A stretch of DNA of 64,000 bases, from positions 1 through 64,000 of the forward strand of contig CBDDCC010000016.1 of assembly GCA_965225935.1 (NCBI GenBank). Direction: 5' to 3'. The notes beneath the pieces are model-generated. The model was not told where the DNA came from, did not search any database, and worked only from the letters and a program-made list of their open reading frames with translations. The translations under genes and the position numbers were made by a program. The stretch is from CALJXB01 sp965225935 (GTDB taxonomy: Bacteria; Pseudomonadota; Alphaproteobacteria; Kiloniellales; JAKSDN01). Positions 52,691 to 60,747 of this stretch are shown piece by piece (the first letter of the stretch is position 1; every line of letters starts with the position of its first letter).

Positions 52691-53592
52691 CGCCCAACCT
52701 CCACCTCACGGCTCGGATCGAACACCTTGAAGTAGATGATCGACCCTATGGCCAGCACCAGGAACATGATCGTGCAGGCCGCCGCCGCCTTGCCGAAGTT
52801 GAAGTCCTGGAAGGCGAGGCGGTAGACGTAGACCGGCAGGGTTTCGGTCGCCTGCAGCGGCCCGCCGGCCGTGATGATCCAGATGATATCGAACTTGTTG
52901 AACATCCAGATCCCTCGCAGCAGCGCGATCAGGAGTAGCGTCGTGCGCAGGTTAGGGAGCGTGACGTCCCAGAAACACCGCAGCGGTCCGGCACCGCTGA
53001 CCTTGGCGGCTTCATAGAGCTTCGGGTTGATGGCTTGCAGCCGGGCCATGATCAGCAGCGCCGCGAAGCTGCCGTACTGCCACACGGTCGCCGCGATCAC
53101 CGAGTACATGGCTGAGTTCAGGCCGCCGAAGAAGTTTACCGGCAGCTCGATCAGACCGAGGTCCATCATGACCTGGTTGACGATGCCGTACTCGGGATTG
53201 AGAACCCACTTGAACACCAAGCCGACCACGATGGTCGGCAGAAGGTAGGGCAGAATCACTAGGCTGCGAAGGACTCCCTGGCCGAAGAAGACACGGTTCA
53301 ACAGCAGGCCGAAGAAGAGCCCCCAGGCGAGTTGCAGGCTGACGGAGCCGACGGTAAACACCACCGAACGTCCCAAGGCCGACCACAGTTCCTTGTCGCC
53401 CAGGACGGTCAGGAAGTTGTACGCGCCAGCCCAGTTCATGTCTGGGTTGAACGCCGTCTTATGGTAGAAGCCTAATGTAATGGCGTAGATGATCGGCAGG
53501 TAGGCGACAGCGATGAGCAGGACCAGAGCCGGAGTCACCGTGCCGGTAACCCAGCGGAATTTCTCCCAACGGTCTTGCGTCTGGATCAGCAT
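52687..53592 (-). CDS. MalF-type ABC transporter permease
   Basis: This 301-residue inner-membrane protein has the first membrane helix at about 17-38 (TPALVLLIAVAYLPIIYAIT), the EAA loop (KLYEAAKVSGAGPLRCFWDV) and a final helix near the C-terminus. It forms the channel with the MalG-type subunit. It starts 355 bases after the binding-protein gene, a gap that contains a strong hairpin and no gene. Confidence 0.92.
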   Translation of the reverse strand: MLIQTQDRWEKFRWVTGTVTPALVLLIAVAYLPIIYAITLGFYHKTAFNPDMNWAGAYNFLTVLGDKELWSALGRSVVFTVGSVSLQLAWGLFFGLLLNRVFFGQGVLRSLVILPYLLPTIVVGLVFKWVLNPEYGIVNQVMMDLGLIELPVNFFGGLNSAMYSVIAATVWQYGSFAALLIMARLQAINPKLYEAAKVSGAGPLRCFWDVTLPNLRTTLLLIALLRGIWMFNKFDIIWIITAGGPLQATETLPVYVYRLAFQDFNFGKAAAACTIMFLVLAIGSIIYFKVFDPSREVEVGR

Positions 53593-53873
53593 GCCGTCCT
53601 CATCACGCCGGTTTCATTGTGGCGACCCCCGTGAACGGTCCCGATCAGCGGACGCCACTACGCCCATCCCGACGACACTCGCTCCCGATGGGCCCCCGCC
53701 CGTCCGCCGCCGGACTGCGGTCCCCACCGTGGGCGCTAGCTCTATCCCTTGAGCCGTCCCCCTATGGCGGAAGGCCGTCCGGCTGAGTAGGCCCCGCGAC
53801 CCATTGCAAATTTCGGGGGCCGAGAACCTTCGCAGGCCGAGGCGCCGATCCGAAGCCGGCGCTGACCGCAGCC

Positions 53874-53927
53874 GACCGAGTGCTCCGCCGGCAACTCAGC
53901 CCATCGTTCGGACGAGCACTCGGTCGA
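53874..53927 (-). promoter_or_regulatory. Intercistronic hairpin between binding protein and permease
   Basis: Perfect 13-base arms CGACCGAGTGCTC (53874-53886) and GAGCACTCGGTCG (53915-53927) are separated by 28 bases. The hairpin lies about 20 bases downstream of the binding-protein stop. It has no T-run. The rest of 53593-53873 shows no recognisable gene. Confidence 0.7.
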
Positions 53928-53947
53928 GCGTTCCGGCACCGGGGTGT

Positions 53948-55303
53948 TCAGCCCTGGCGCTTTTTCAGCTCTTCATGCTTTTCGCGAATCTCGTTCGCAG
54001 CCTGGTCGATGATCTCCTCCGACTTGGTGCCGCGAATGTTGCGTTCGGCCAGCATCCACCCGCCCAGGCTGTCATTCTGGTAAAGGCCGGTGAGCGGATT
54101 GAGTTCCGGTCCGTCCCAATAGTAGCCGGGTACGCCCTGTTCCCAAATAGAGTCCAGGAACTGGAGCACATCCATACGTCTTTGGATGACCGGGTTGTCC
54201 TGGTATTTCCCGGAAAGCAGGACCTCGCGGGAAGCCGGGATGATGTGCAGCGGCACCGCGTGCAGCCAATCGATGTAGGCCGGGTGATTGAGGAAGAAGC
54301 GCGCGTACTTCTTCGCGCCGTCGACGTTGGAATCCTTGTGAATGTGGAAGCCCTGGACCGACAGATACGTCTTGTCAGTCCGGCGCGCGGGCAGGCTGAC
54401 CGGCAGGGTCGCATCGGCCATGTCCGGATTGTTTTCCGTCACCTGGTCGAGGAGCCGGGCTCCCACGTAGTAGGAACTGGCGACCTTCCCGGTGTAGAAC
54501 TCGCTCATGAGCTCGGCCCAATTGTAGGTGCTGGCCTCGGGCGAGTACTGGTGCGCCTCGTGCAGGAACTCAAGAGTCTCGACGGCCTTGGCCTTGTTGT
54601 CCGCGTTGTCCAGGGCAACCTCGTATTGCTTACCGCCCGGATCGTACGAGAACCAATGCACGTCGTTCTTGCGGAACATGGTTTCCAGCAAAAGGTGCGA
54701 TGCGCCAAGGTTGGTCGAAGGGACGAGATTGCCGTAGATTCTGGGCGGATCGTTCAGTGCCTTCGCATTCGCAAGATAGTCTTCCCAAGTCTCGTATGGC
54801 GTCACGCCCGCCTGCTGGTAGAGATCGCCGCGGTACCAGCCGTAGACGAGTTGCTGGCTTGTCGGGATCGAACGGTCGGCCCCGTCGACAACCAGGCGAA
54901 TGTTGTCGGGCGTGCCCAGTTCCTTGGTGACGTCGCTGACATCGGCAAGCTGGCCCTCAAGCGCTACGTCCATGGCCTGGCCTGCTCCGTACCAGACCAG
55001 TTCCGCCGGCGTTCCCGCGGCGATCAAGGTCGCCACGCGCTGGGCGATGTTCTTGAAGCCGGGATACTCCATGGTCACTTCGATCCCGGTTTCGTTTTGG
55101 AAGTCCGCGTTGATTCGGTCGTAGACAGCCTGCGCCTTGGGGCTGGATTCCTCGGAAACGAACAGGACCTTGCCCGCGTCCGCGCCATAGGCGGAGCGGC
55201 GCATGATCTGCGGCCCCACCGCGGCCGCCAGTCCGGCGACACCGCCGTATTTCAGGACTGTCCGGCGAGGAACAGTGCGTGTGCGTCGGTTGTGTCTAGC
55301 CAT
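53948..55303 (-). CDS. Carbohydrate-type ABC transporter substrate-binding protein, Tat-exported
   Basis: This SBP_bac_1 protein of about 451 residues has a twin-arginine signal near the N-terminus (PRRTVLKYGGVAGLAAAVG). The mature part shows VYDRINADFQNETGIEVTME, AGTPAELVWYGAGQAMDV, QLVYGWYRGDLYQQAG and FYTGKVASSYYVGARLLDQV. The ATG at 55303 is preceded by a strong GGGAGGG; an upstream ATG at 55354 lacks one. It is first in the operon with two permeases, the ATPase and the MDR dehydrogenase. Confidence 0.9.
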   Translation of the reverse strand: MARHNRRTRTVPRRTVLKYGGVAGLAAAVGPQIMRRSAYGADAGKVLFVSEESSPKAQAVYDRINADFQNETGIEVTMEYPGFKNIAQRVATLIAAGTPAELVWYGAGQAMDVALEGQLADVSDVTKELGTPDNIRLVVDGADRSIPTSQQLVYGWYRGDLYQQAGVTPYETWEDYLANAKALNDPPRIYGNLVPSTNLGASHLLLETMFRKNDVHWFSYDPGGKQYEVALDNADNKAKAVETLEFLHEAHQYSPEASTYNWAELMSEFYTGKVASSYYVGARLLDQVTENNPDMADATLPVSLPARRTDKTYLSVQGFHIHKDSNVDGAKKYARFFLNHPAYIDWLHAVPLHIIPASREVLLSGKYQDNPVIQRRMDVLQFLDSIWEQGVPGYYWDGPELNPLTGLYQNDSLGGWMLAERNIRGTKSEEIIDQAANEIREKHEELKKRQG

Positions 55304-55544
55304 CAAACCCTCCCTTTTATTGCGCCAATCCCACACATGCCGGGGACGTCGCACGGAAATCGGTACTCATCGACCGACCTTCGCAACGAAGACGTCGCGC
55401 ACCCGGTCGACGGGCAGATCCCACGTCCCACAGCGCACCGGAGATTGTTTGGCACGCTCGCAATGCCGCCGAGCCGTGCCTACCCGGCCCATCTGGTTCC
55501 TGTGACTGGTCTCCCCGATGCGCTAAGACGGCAAACGAAACTTG

Positions 55545-55563
55545 CTATTCGCTCTTCGAATTG
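55545..55563. promoter_or_regulatory. Repeated palindrome CTATTCG-N5-CGAATTG, site 2
   Basis: CTATTCGCTCTTCGAATTG matches the arms of the site at 49287 and the site at 60372. Its right end overlaps the -35 box of the MFS operon promoter, so binding would repress that direction. It is also 242 bases upstream of the minus-strand transporter operon. Confidence 0.65.
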
Positions 55564-55588
55564 ACTATTTACTAAATGAAACTATCAT
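55561..55588 (+). promoter_or_regulatory. Promoter of the MFS/acyl-CoA ligase operon
   Basis: TTGACT (55561-55566), a 16-base AT-rich spacer and TATCAT (55583-55588) form a good sigma-70-type promoter about 150 bases before the MFS gene. The -35 overlaps the repeated palindrome. Confidence 0.6.
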
Positions 55589-55738
55589 CGGGGTTTGTTA
55601 GGGTCAAGCCATGGCAAGTTCGCGCCGCTGCCTGGCTGTGCGGAGCGAGGGCCGAACTGGGCCCTTATCCCTTGCGACCGGGCGGGTGGCATTGCAGCTG
55701 CCGCAAATCCTGCCCCGGCCTAGGACATTCAGGAACGA

Positions 55739-57085
55739 TTGATTGCGGCCCGTGCGGCGATGAATTGCGATAGGAACCAGGGATCGCCCCGCAGCCGTCT
55801 CGGCGCACCGTCCGGCCGACCGCGCGGGCAGGATGCCAAGGTGATCGGCCTCGTGAGCGGCGGTCACTTCTTCAGTCACTTCTACGGCCTGTCGCTGCCG
55901 CCGTTGTTCCCGATCTTGAAGGACGAGTTCGACGTCTCCTATGCCGCGCTCGGCCTACTGCTCGCCTGCTATGCACTGATTGGCGGATTGGCCCAGGGCG
56001 TCGTGGGCTTCCTGGTGGACCGCTTTGGCGCGCGCTACGTGCTGCTGCTGGGGCTCGGCCTGAACGCTGCCGCCATCGCGGCGATGGGCTTTGCGCCCAG
56101 TTTCCCGGCACTTCTGCTGCTAGCGGTTCTCGCCGGCCTCGGCAACAGCGTCTTCCATCCCGCAGACTATGCGATCCTCAGCGATTCGGTATCGCCCCGC
56201 CGCACCGGACGCGCTTTCAGCATTCACACCTTCTTCGGCTTCCTCGGGTCCGCCGCCGCCCCGGTCACGCTGGTGGTCTTGGACGCGCACTTCGGCTGGC
56301 GCAATGCCTTGATCGGCGCAGGCCTTCTTGGCCTCTTCTGGCTCGTCGTCGTCGCCAGTCAGGGAACCGTGCTGCGCAACGACCGATGCCTCCGCGCGAA
56401 ACGCGCGACCAAGCGCGCCGCGGACGTCGAGGGAGTCGAGAAACGGGGCCTTGCCTTGCTGTTCAGTCCGGTCGCCTTGTTGTTGTTTGCGTTTTTCGTC
56501 GCCACCGAGGTCGCCTTGGTCGGAATATTCGCATTCTCGGTCTCCGCCTTGAACCAGCTTCACGGCACGACGTTGGGGCTCGCCAATGCCGCCCTGACCA
56601 GCTTTCTGTTCGCAGGCGCGGTAGGCGTGCTGGCGGGCGGATTCGTGGCCGACCGCGTGCGGCATCACGACCGGCTGGCCGCCCTGGTTCTAGGCGCCGC
56701 TGCGGCGTTCATCCTGCCGTCGGCGGTCGTGTCCTTGGGCTCGCTGGCCTTGCTTCCGCTATTCGCTGCCGCCGGATTCGCGATGGGCGCGGCTTGGCCC
56801 GCCCGAGACATGATGGTTCGAGCGGTGACACCATCCGGGGAGAGCGGCAAGGTCTTCGGGTTCCTATCGATGGGTCTCAGCGTCGGCGGCAGCGCCGCGC
56901 CGTTGGCCTTCGGGTGGTTCTTGGACATCGGCCAGGCGTCTTGGGTATTCCTCTTCGCGGTCTTCTTTACCGTGGTTGCGTTGCTGACGGCGCTTGCGGT
57001 GGGCCGGCTCGGCGAATCTTCGCGCGTGCCCCTACGGACCGGTCGGTTTCCGTTTGGCGCGTCTTTTCCTGGGAGGGGGCAATGA
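55739..57085 (+). CDS. MFS transporter
   Basis: This protein of about 448 residues has 12 likely membrane helices in two six-helix halves with a charged central loop (about 205-240). The MFS motif between helices 2 and 3 is GFLVDRFGARYVLLLGLGLN. The TTG at 55739 has AGGAAC upstream; ATG at 55760 is the alternative. The stop overlaps the start of the ligase gene (ATGA). It probably carries the acid that the ligase activates, in or out, but the substrate is unknown. Confidence 0.88.
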   Translation: MIAARAAMNCDRNQGSPRSRLGAPSGRPRGQDAKVIGLVSGGHFFSHFYGLSLPPLFPILKDEFDVSYAALGLLLACYALIGGLAQGVVGFLVDRFGARYVLLLGLGLNAAAIAAMGFAPSFPALLLLAVLAGLGNSVFHPADYAILSDSVSPRRTGRAFSIHTFFGFLGSAAAPVTLVVLDAHFGWRNALIGAGLLGLFWLVVVASQGTVLRNDRCLRAKRATKRAADVEGVEKRGLALLFSPVALLLFAFFVATEVALVGIFAFSVSALNQLHGTTLGLANAALTSFLFAGAVGVLAGGFVADRVRHHDRLAALVLGAAAAFILPSAVVSLGSLALLPLFAAAGFAMGAAWPARDMMVRAVTPSGESGKVFGFLSMGLSVGGSAAPLAFGWFLDIGQASWVFLFAVFFTVVALLTALAVGRLGESSRVPLRTGRFPFGASFPGRGQ

Positions 57086-58662
57086 GCGATCGCAGACGAA
57101 ACAACCTGGGCTATTGGTGCTGCAAGCCGGCCGAGGCGCACCCGGGTGACATCGCCATGATCGATCTCTGCGCCGACAGGGAGCGCATCGTCAGCTACGG
57201 CGAACTGGATCAGCGGCTGAACCGCTTCGCCAACCTGATCACCTCCGCAGGACTACGTCCCGGCGACCGCATGGCCTTGGCGGTCGACAATCGTTTCGAG
57301 TTCGTCGAGGTCATGTATGGCGCGATGCGCGCCGGGGTCGTGCCGGTGCCGCTCAACACGAAGCAAGGGCGTGACACGCTGAACTACATCGTGCGGAACG
57401 CCGGCTGCCGGGGAGCCGTCGTCGAGCCCGCTTGCAACGAGGCCATCGTCGAAGTGATCGAAGGGTTGGGCGAGACCCCGCGCTACGCCTTCGAGCCGGT
57501 TCCCGCTGGCTGGAGCGACTACGAAGCGGCGCTCATGACCCAGTCCGCCGCGTTCGACCCGCCGGCGATCGAGGACGGTCACCCCTCGTTTCAGCCTTAC
57601 ACTTCCGGCTCGACCGGGCGCCCCAAAGGAGTGGTATTGACTCACGCCGGCCAGCTCTGGTGGATCGAGGCCGTCCAAAGGTACTGGCCGAGCGACGCGA
57701 GTTGCCGAGCGCTGGCGGCGGTGCCGCTCTATCACAAGAACGCCATGGCCGGCGCCATCAAGCCGCTGCTGCATGCCGGCGGTTCGGTGGTCATATTGCC
57801 CGATTTCGAGCCGCGGCGTTTCCTCAGGACGCTGGCCGACTATCGTTGCACCCACGCCGGCGCGGTTCCCGCCGTGTTCACCCGTTTGCTGCAGCACAAG
57901 GACTTGATCGCGCGCCTGAACTTCTCCGCGCTGCGCAGCCTGAAGATCGGCTCGGCACCGGTCCAAAAGGAGCTGATGCAGACCGTGGAGGACGCCTTCG
58001 GCTGCGAGGTCGGCGAAAGCTACGGACTTACCGAAGGCGGCCCGGTGATGATCGGCCCGCCGCTGGACGGCCGCAAGGTTCCGTTCGGAAGCTGCGGCGT
58101 CGCTTGGCCGGAGGGTGAGATCAAGTTGATCGACCCCGATGGCGAGGAGAATCCGAGCTATGGGGAACTCTGGGTCAGGAACCCGGGGGTCACTCCCGGC
58201 TACTACGAGCTTCCCGAGGTCAACGCCGAGCGGCTCAAAGACGGCTGGCTTGCGACCGGCGATGTATTCAGCATCGACGAGGAGGGTTTCTGCTATTTCC
58301 GCGGCCGGACCGACGACATGTTCAACTGCGGCGGCGAGAATATCTATCCGAAAGAGGTCGAGAACCTGCTACTGAGCCATCCGGACGTCTACGATGCCTC
58401 GGTCGTGCCGGTGGCGCATGCCGTGAAGGGGCACGTGCCCGTCGCCATGGTCATGCGCAGTGACGGCTCGACGGTCAGCGAAGACAATCTCAAGCAGCAT
58501 TGCCTGCGCAACGGTCCCGCCTACGCGCATCCCCGGCGGATCAAGCTGGTCTCGCAGATGCCCCTGAGCGGCGCCGCCAAGGTCGACCGGACCAAGATCC
58601 GACAAGAGCTCGAAGCGGCCTTCGGGGCCGAGCTGCTGGAAAGGAGCAGGAGCGATGGGTGA
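57082..58662 (+). CDS. AMP-forming acyl-CoA synthetase (class I adenylate-forming)
   Basis: This 526-residue enzyme has the P-loop motif A3 as YTSGSTGRPKGVVLTH (about 173-188), A5 as GESYGLTEGG, A7 as DGWLATGDVF, A8 as FRGRTDDMFNCGGENIYP, and the catalytic lysine of A10 in LSGAAKVDR. It should activate a carboxylic acid to its CoA thioester with ATP. AGGGGG is at the right distance from the start. The following VOC gene overlaps its end by 8 bases. The benzoate/fatty-acid CoA-ligase branch is likely; no specific acid can be named. Confidence 0.9.
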   Translation: MSDRRRNNLGYWCCKPAEAHPGDIAMIDLCADRERIVSYGELDQRLNRFANLITSAGLRPGDRMALAVDNRFEFVEVMYGAMRAGVVPVPLNTKQGRDTLNYIVRNAGCRGAVVEPACNEAIVEVIEGLGETPRYAFEPVPAGWSDYEAALMTQSAAFDPPAIEDGHPSFQPYTSGSTGRPKGVVLTHAGQLWWIEAVQRYWPSDASCRALAAVPLYHKNAMAGAIKPLLHAGGSVVILPDFEPRRFLRTLADYRCTHAGAVPAVFTRLLQHKDLIARLNFSALRSLKIGSAPVQKELMQTVEDAFGCEVGESYGLTEGGPVMIGPPLDGRKVPFGSCGVAWPEGEIKLIDPDGEENPSYGELWVRNPGVTPGYYELPEVNAERLKDGWLATGDVFSIDEEGFCYFRGRTDDMFNCGGENIYPKEVENLLLSHPDVYDASVVPVAHAVKGHVPVAMVMRSDGSTVSEDNLKQHCLRNGPAYAHPRRIKLVSQMPLSGAAKVDRTKIRQELEAAFGAELLERSRSDG

Positions 58663-59554
58663 GACCGAAGTGAGCCTCGATCATGTCGCGGTGATGGTCC
58701 CGGACCTGGATCCCGCAGAGGCGGATTACGCAAGGATGGGCTTTCTGCTCACACCGCGCAGCTCGCACCGCGGCCCGGTTGGCGACAGCGCCGATATCGA
58801 GCCCTGGGGGACCGGCAATCACTGCGCCATGTTCCGGACCGGCTATTTCGAGCTTCTCGGGATTACCGATCGCGAGCTCTTTCACGACCATGTCCGGGCG
58901 AGGTTGGACCGCTATACGGGCCTGCACCTGATCGCGCTGGGCTGCCGGGACGCCGAAGCGACGGCGGCGGCTGTGAGGGAACGCACCGGCCGGCGGCCCG
59001 AGTTGATCGACATTGGCCGCGACGTCCCTTTCGGGTCCGGCACGCGTCCCGGAAGGTTCCGCATCATCCATCTGCCGGAGGGCAGCTTTCCGGAGGCGGA
59101 GCTGTTCTTCATAGAGCAGGCGACGCCGGAGGTTCTGTGGCAGCCCTCGCTGTTGAGCCACGAGAACCGCGTTTCGGCCCTGGCCGGCGTGACCCTGTGC
59201 TCCGCGGCGCCCGAAGCGACGGCCCGGCGGCTGGCGACCCTGACTGCTATCGAACCGGACGCCGAGGACAAGACCTATGTCTTCCGCTTTTCGTCGGGCT
59301 GGATGGAGATCGCCGATCCCGGCACGATTGCAGCGCGCTATCCCGGCGCCGCGATACCGTCGGCGCCCTGCGTCGTGGCAGTGACCTTCGGGACCTCCGA
59401 TATGGACGCAACGGGAAAGCTGCTCGGGGCCAGGGGCGTGCCCTTGCGCGCCGGACCCGGAGACGGCATTTGGGTCGATCCCACGGCCGCCCAAGGGGCA
59501 ATCCTGGAGTTCGTGCCGGAGCGGCGAGCGGCGGAGAATTCCCCGAACGGGTAG
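58655..59554 (+). CDS. VOC/glyoxalase-like protein
   Basis: This 299-residue protein has two vicinal-oxygen-chelate modules (LDHVAVMVPDLDPAEADYAR and VSALAGVTLCSAAPEATARR) in the glyoxalase-like (PF13468-type) arrangement. Potential metal ligands include His9, and GTGNHCAMF is characteristic. It may act as a dioxygenase, epimerase or lyase on an acyl-CoA or its acid. It is coupled to the ligase gene by overlap and is the last gene of the operon. Confidence 0.82.
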   Translation: MGETEVSLDHVAVMVPDLDPAEADYARMGFLLTPRSSHRGPVGDSADIEPWGTGNHCAMFRTGYFELLGITDRELFHDHVRARLDRYTGLHLIALGCRDAEATAAAVRERTGRRPELIDIGRDVPFGSGTRPGRFRIIHLPEGSFPEAELFFIEQATPEVLWQPSLLSHENRVSALAGVTLCSAAPEATARRLATLTAIEPDAEDKTYVFRFSSGWMEIADPGTIAARYPGAAIPSAPCVVAVTFGTSDMDATGKLLGARGVPLRAGPGDGIWVDPTAAQGAILEFVPERRAAENSPNG

Positions 59555-59574
59555 ACCTCGCATTGAAGCCATTG

Positions 59575-59617
59575 GAACCGCCCTCGCCGGGATCGGGCGA
59601 CCTCGCGGGCGGTCTCA
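59575..59617. terminator. Candidate bidirectional terminator hairpin
   Basis: ACCGCCC and GGGCGGT enclose a nested TCGCC/GGCGA pair between the converging VOC and thioesterase genes. A short T/C-rich stretch follows on the plus side. Support is moderate at best. Confidence 0.3.
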
Positions 59618-59707
59618 TTCCCACCGTTCTTCCATGACATCGGGGCCGGATCGGTTTCTGGCCGGCGGTCCGGTGCGGTTCGGCGCCTGGAGCCTCTGGC
59701 GGCTGGG

Positions 59708-60127
59708 CTAACCGGCGCGAGTGCTGTAGGTCGCCCGACCGATGGCGATCAGCTGTGACTGGTCGTCCGTAACCTCCACATCCACCACACCAATCGTGCG
59801 ACCCGCCTTGACGACCCGCGCAGTTGCGGTCAGGTCCGTCCGCTCCGCCATTCGAAGGTAATCGATCCGCAGGTTGATTGTCGGGACCCCGTGGCCCAGC
59901 AGCGCGGTCAACGCGTAGTCGCCGGCGATGTCGATGAAGGCGGAGGTGATGCCGCCATGAATCTGCGGCGCGTCGGGCGACCGGGCGAACTGGGGCCGGA
60001 ACGGCAGGCGCAAGGTCACCTCGCCTCTCCGAGCATCCATGGCGACCACCTGCAACTGCAAGAACGAATGGTACGGCGGTTCGTCGAGCCAGCGTTGCAG
60101 CGTTTCGATAGTCAGGTCTTCGCTCAT
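59708..60127 (-). CDS. PaaI-type hot-dog thioesterase
   Basis: This 139-residue single hot-dog protein has QIHGGITSAFIDIAGDYALT, the PaaI-family motif with catalytic Gly/Asp, then VPTINLRIDYLRMA and VVKAGRTIGVVDVEV. It should release free acids from acyl-CoA in the cytoplasm. AGAGGA precedes the ATG at 60127. It is divergent from the urea/amide-type transporter operon and convergent with the ligase operon, so it may salvage CoA from dead-end thioesters of the pathway. Confidence 0.87.
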   Translation of the reverse strand: MSEDLTIETLQRWLDEPPYHSFLQLQVVAMDARRGEVTLRLPFRPQFARSPDAPQIHGGITSAFIDIAGDYALTALLGHGVPTINLRIDYLRMAERTDLTATARVVKAGRTIGVVDVEVTDDQSQLIAIGRATYSTRAG

Positions 60128-60326
60128 GGCAGCAATCCTCTTTCCATTTCGAACTTGATCGAAGCGGCGCATGTCGGGCGTCGGCGGCCGGCAATCTGGC
60201 GACGCCGCTTAACCGGACACCGACAGGCTGTCCGGCCGTGCAATGCGACCCAATTACTCGGGCGCGCGCCGGCCGTCCGGAACCGACGCCGCCGCACCTC
60301 GCGCCCCGGCGACGATCCGGTGGCTA

Positions 60327-60355
60327 TTGACTCGGTTTTACCTCGTCAGTAGGAT
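60327..60355 (+). promoter_or_regulatory. Possible promoter upstream of the UrtABC-like operon
   Basis: TTGACT (60327-60332) and TAGGAT (60350-60355) are 17 bases apart. The repeated palindrome lies just downstream (60372-60390). The distance to the first gene is long (about 390 bases), so another promoter nearer the gene may exist. Confidence 0.4.
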
Positions 60356-60371
60356 TATGAAAACAAATAAG

Positions 60372-60390
60372 CTATTTGCTTGTCGAATAG
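60372..60390. promoter_or_regulatory. Repeated palindrome CTATTTG-N5-CGAATAG, site 3
   Basis: CTATTTGCTTGTCGAATAG has 7-base arms matching at 6 of 7. On the other strand it reads CTATTCG-ACAAG-CAAATAG, very close to site 1 including the central CAAG. It lies in the divergent region between the thioesterase and UrtA-like genes. Confidence 0.65.
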
Positions 60391-60747
60391 AGAGTGAGTT
60401 GCCTTACCACTTGGAGGGGGAGGTGCTGGATTCGCAGTCGACAGCATGTCGGCCCCACATGCGGTTTCTGGCGTAGTAGACGGGGCTGCGCGTGCCGTGC
60501 GAACTCGAACCACAAGGCCCGCTCGCTCGTGCCACGATGGCAAAGAATCGACGTATAGACTCGGAGAGAAAACACAATACTCATTACTACATTTTCTAGA
60601 CCTAGTATTTTCAATACCAATGTCGTCTAAGCATAATTCATGTGGCTTATACATTAGATAATTAAAGCGCCCTGATCCAATACAGCATGCAACAATTGTT
60701 GCATCGAACAAGTTGAACCGGGGCGAACAACAAAGGGGAGGGCCACT
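60391..60747. other. AT-richer leader region without a gene
   Basis: This region of about 357 bases before the UrtA-like gene is richer in A and T than its surroundings and encodes no recognisable protein. It contains the 18-base palindrome at 60687 and probably the main promoter of the operon. Confidence 0.5.
60687..60704. promoter_or_regulatory. Perfect 18-bp palindrome, probable operator
   Basis: ATGCAACAATTGTTGCAT is a perfect palindrome 43 bases upstream of the UrtA-like start. The TTGTTGCA/TGCAACAA core resembles sites of GntR/FCD-type or similar dimeric regulators. No T-run follows, so it is not a terminator. Confidence 0.65.

Larger units (their letters stand above)
55304..55738. other. 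Divergent intergenic region
   Basis: This 435-base region between the binding-protein operon (minus) and the MFS operon (plus) contains the second IclR-type palindrome and a good plus-strand promoter, listed separately. No promoter for the minus direction could be picked with confidence, and no gene is seen. Confidence 0.5.

Noticed and set aside
56386..57081. N-terminal extension of the acyl-CoA synthetase to give a 758-residue fusion
   Set aside because: The extra 232 residues are out of frame with the MFS gene that occupies this DNA, and a good ribosome binding site precedes the ATG at 57082.
49287..60390. CRISPR or dispersed-repeat interpretation of the CTATTCG palindromes
   Set aside because: The copies are several kilobases apart in promoter regions, differ in their centres and lack spacers, so operator sites explain them better.
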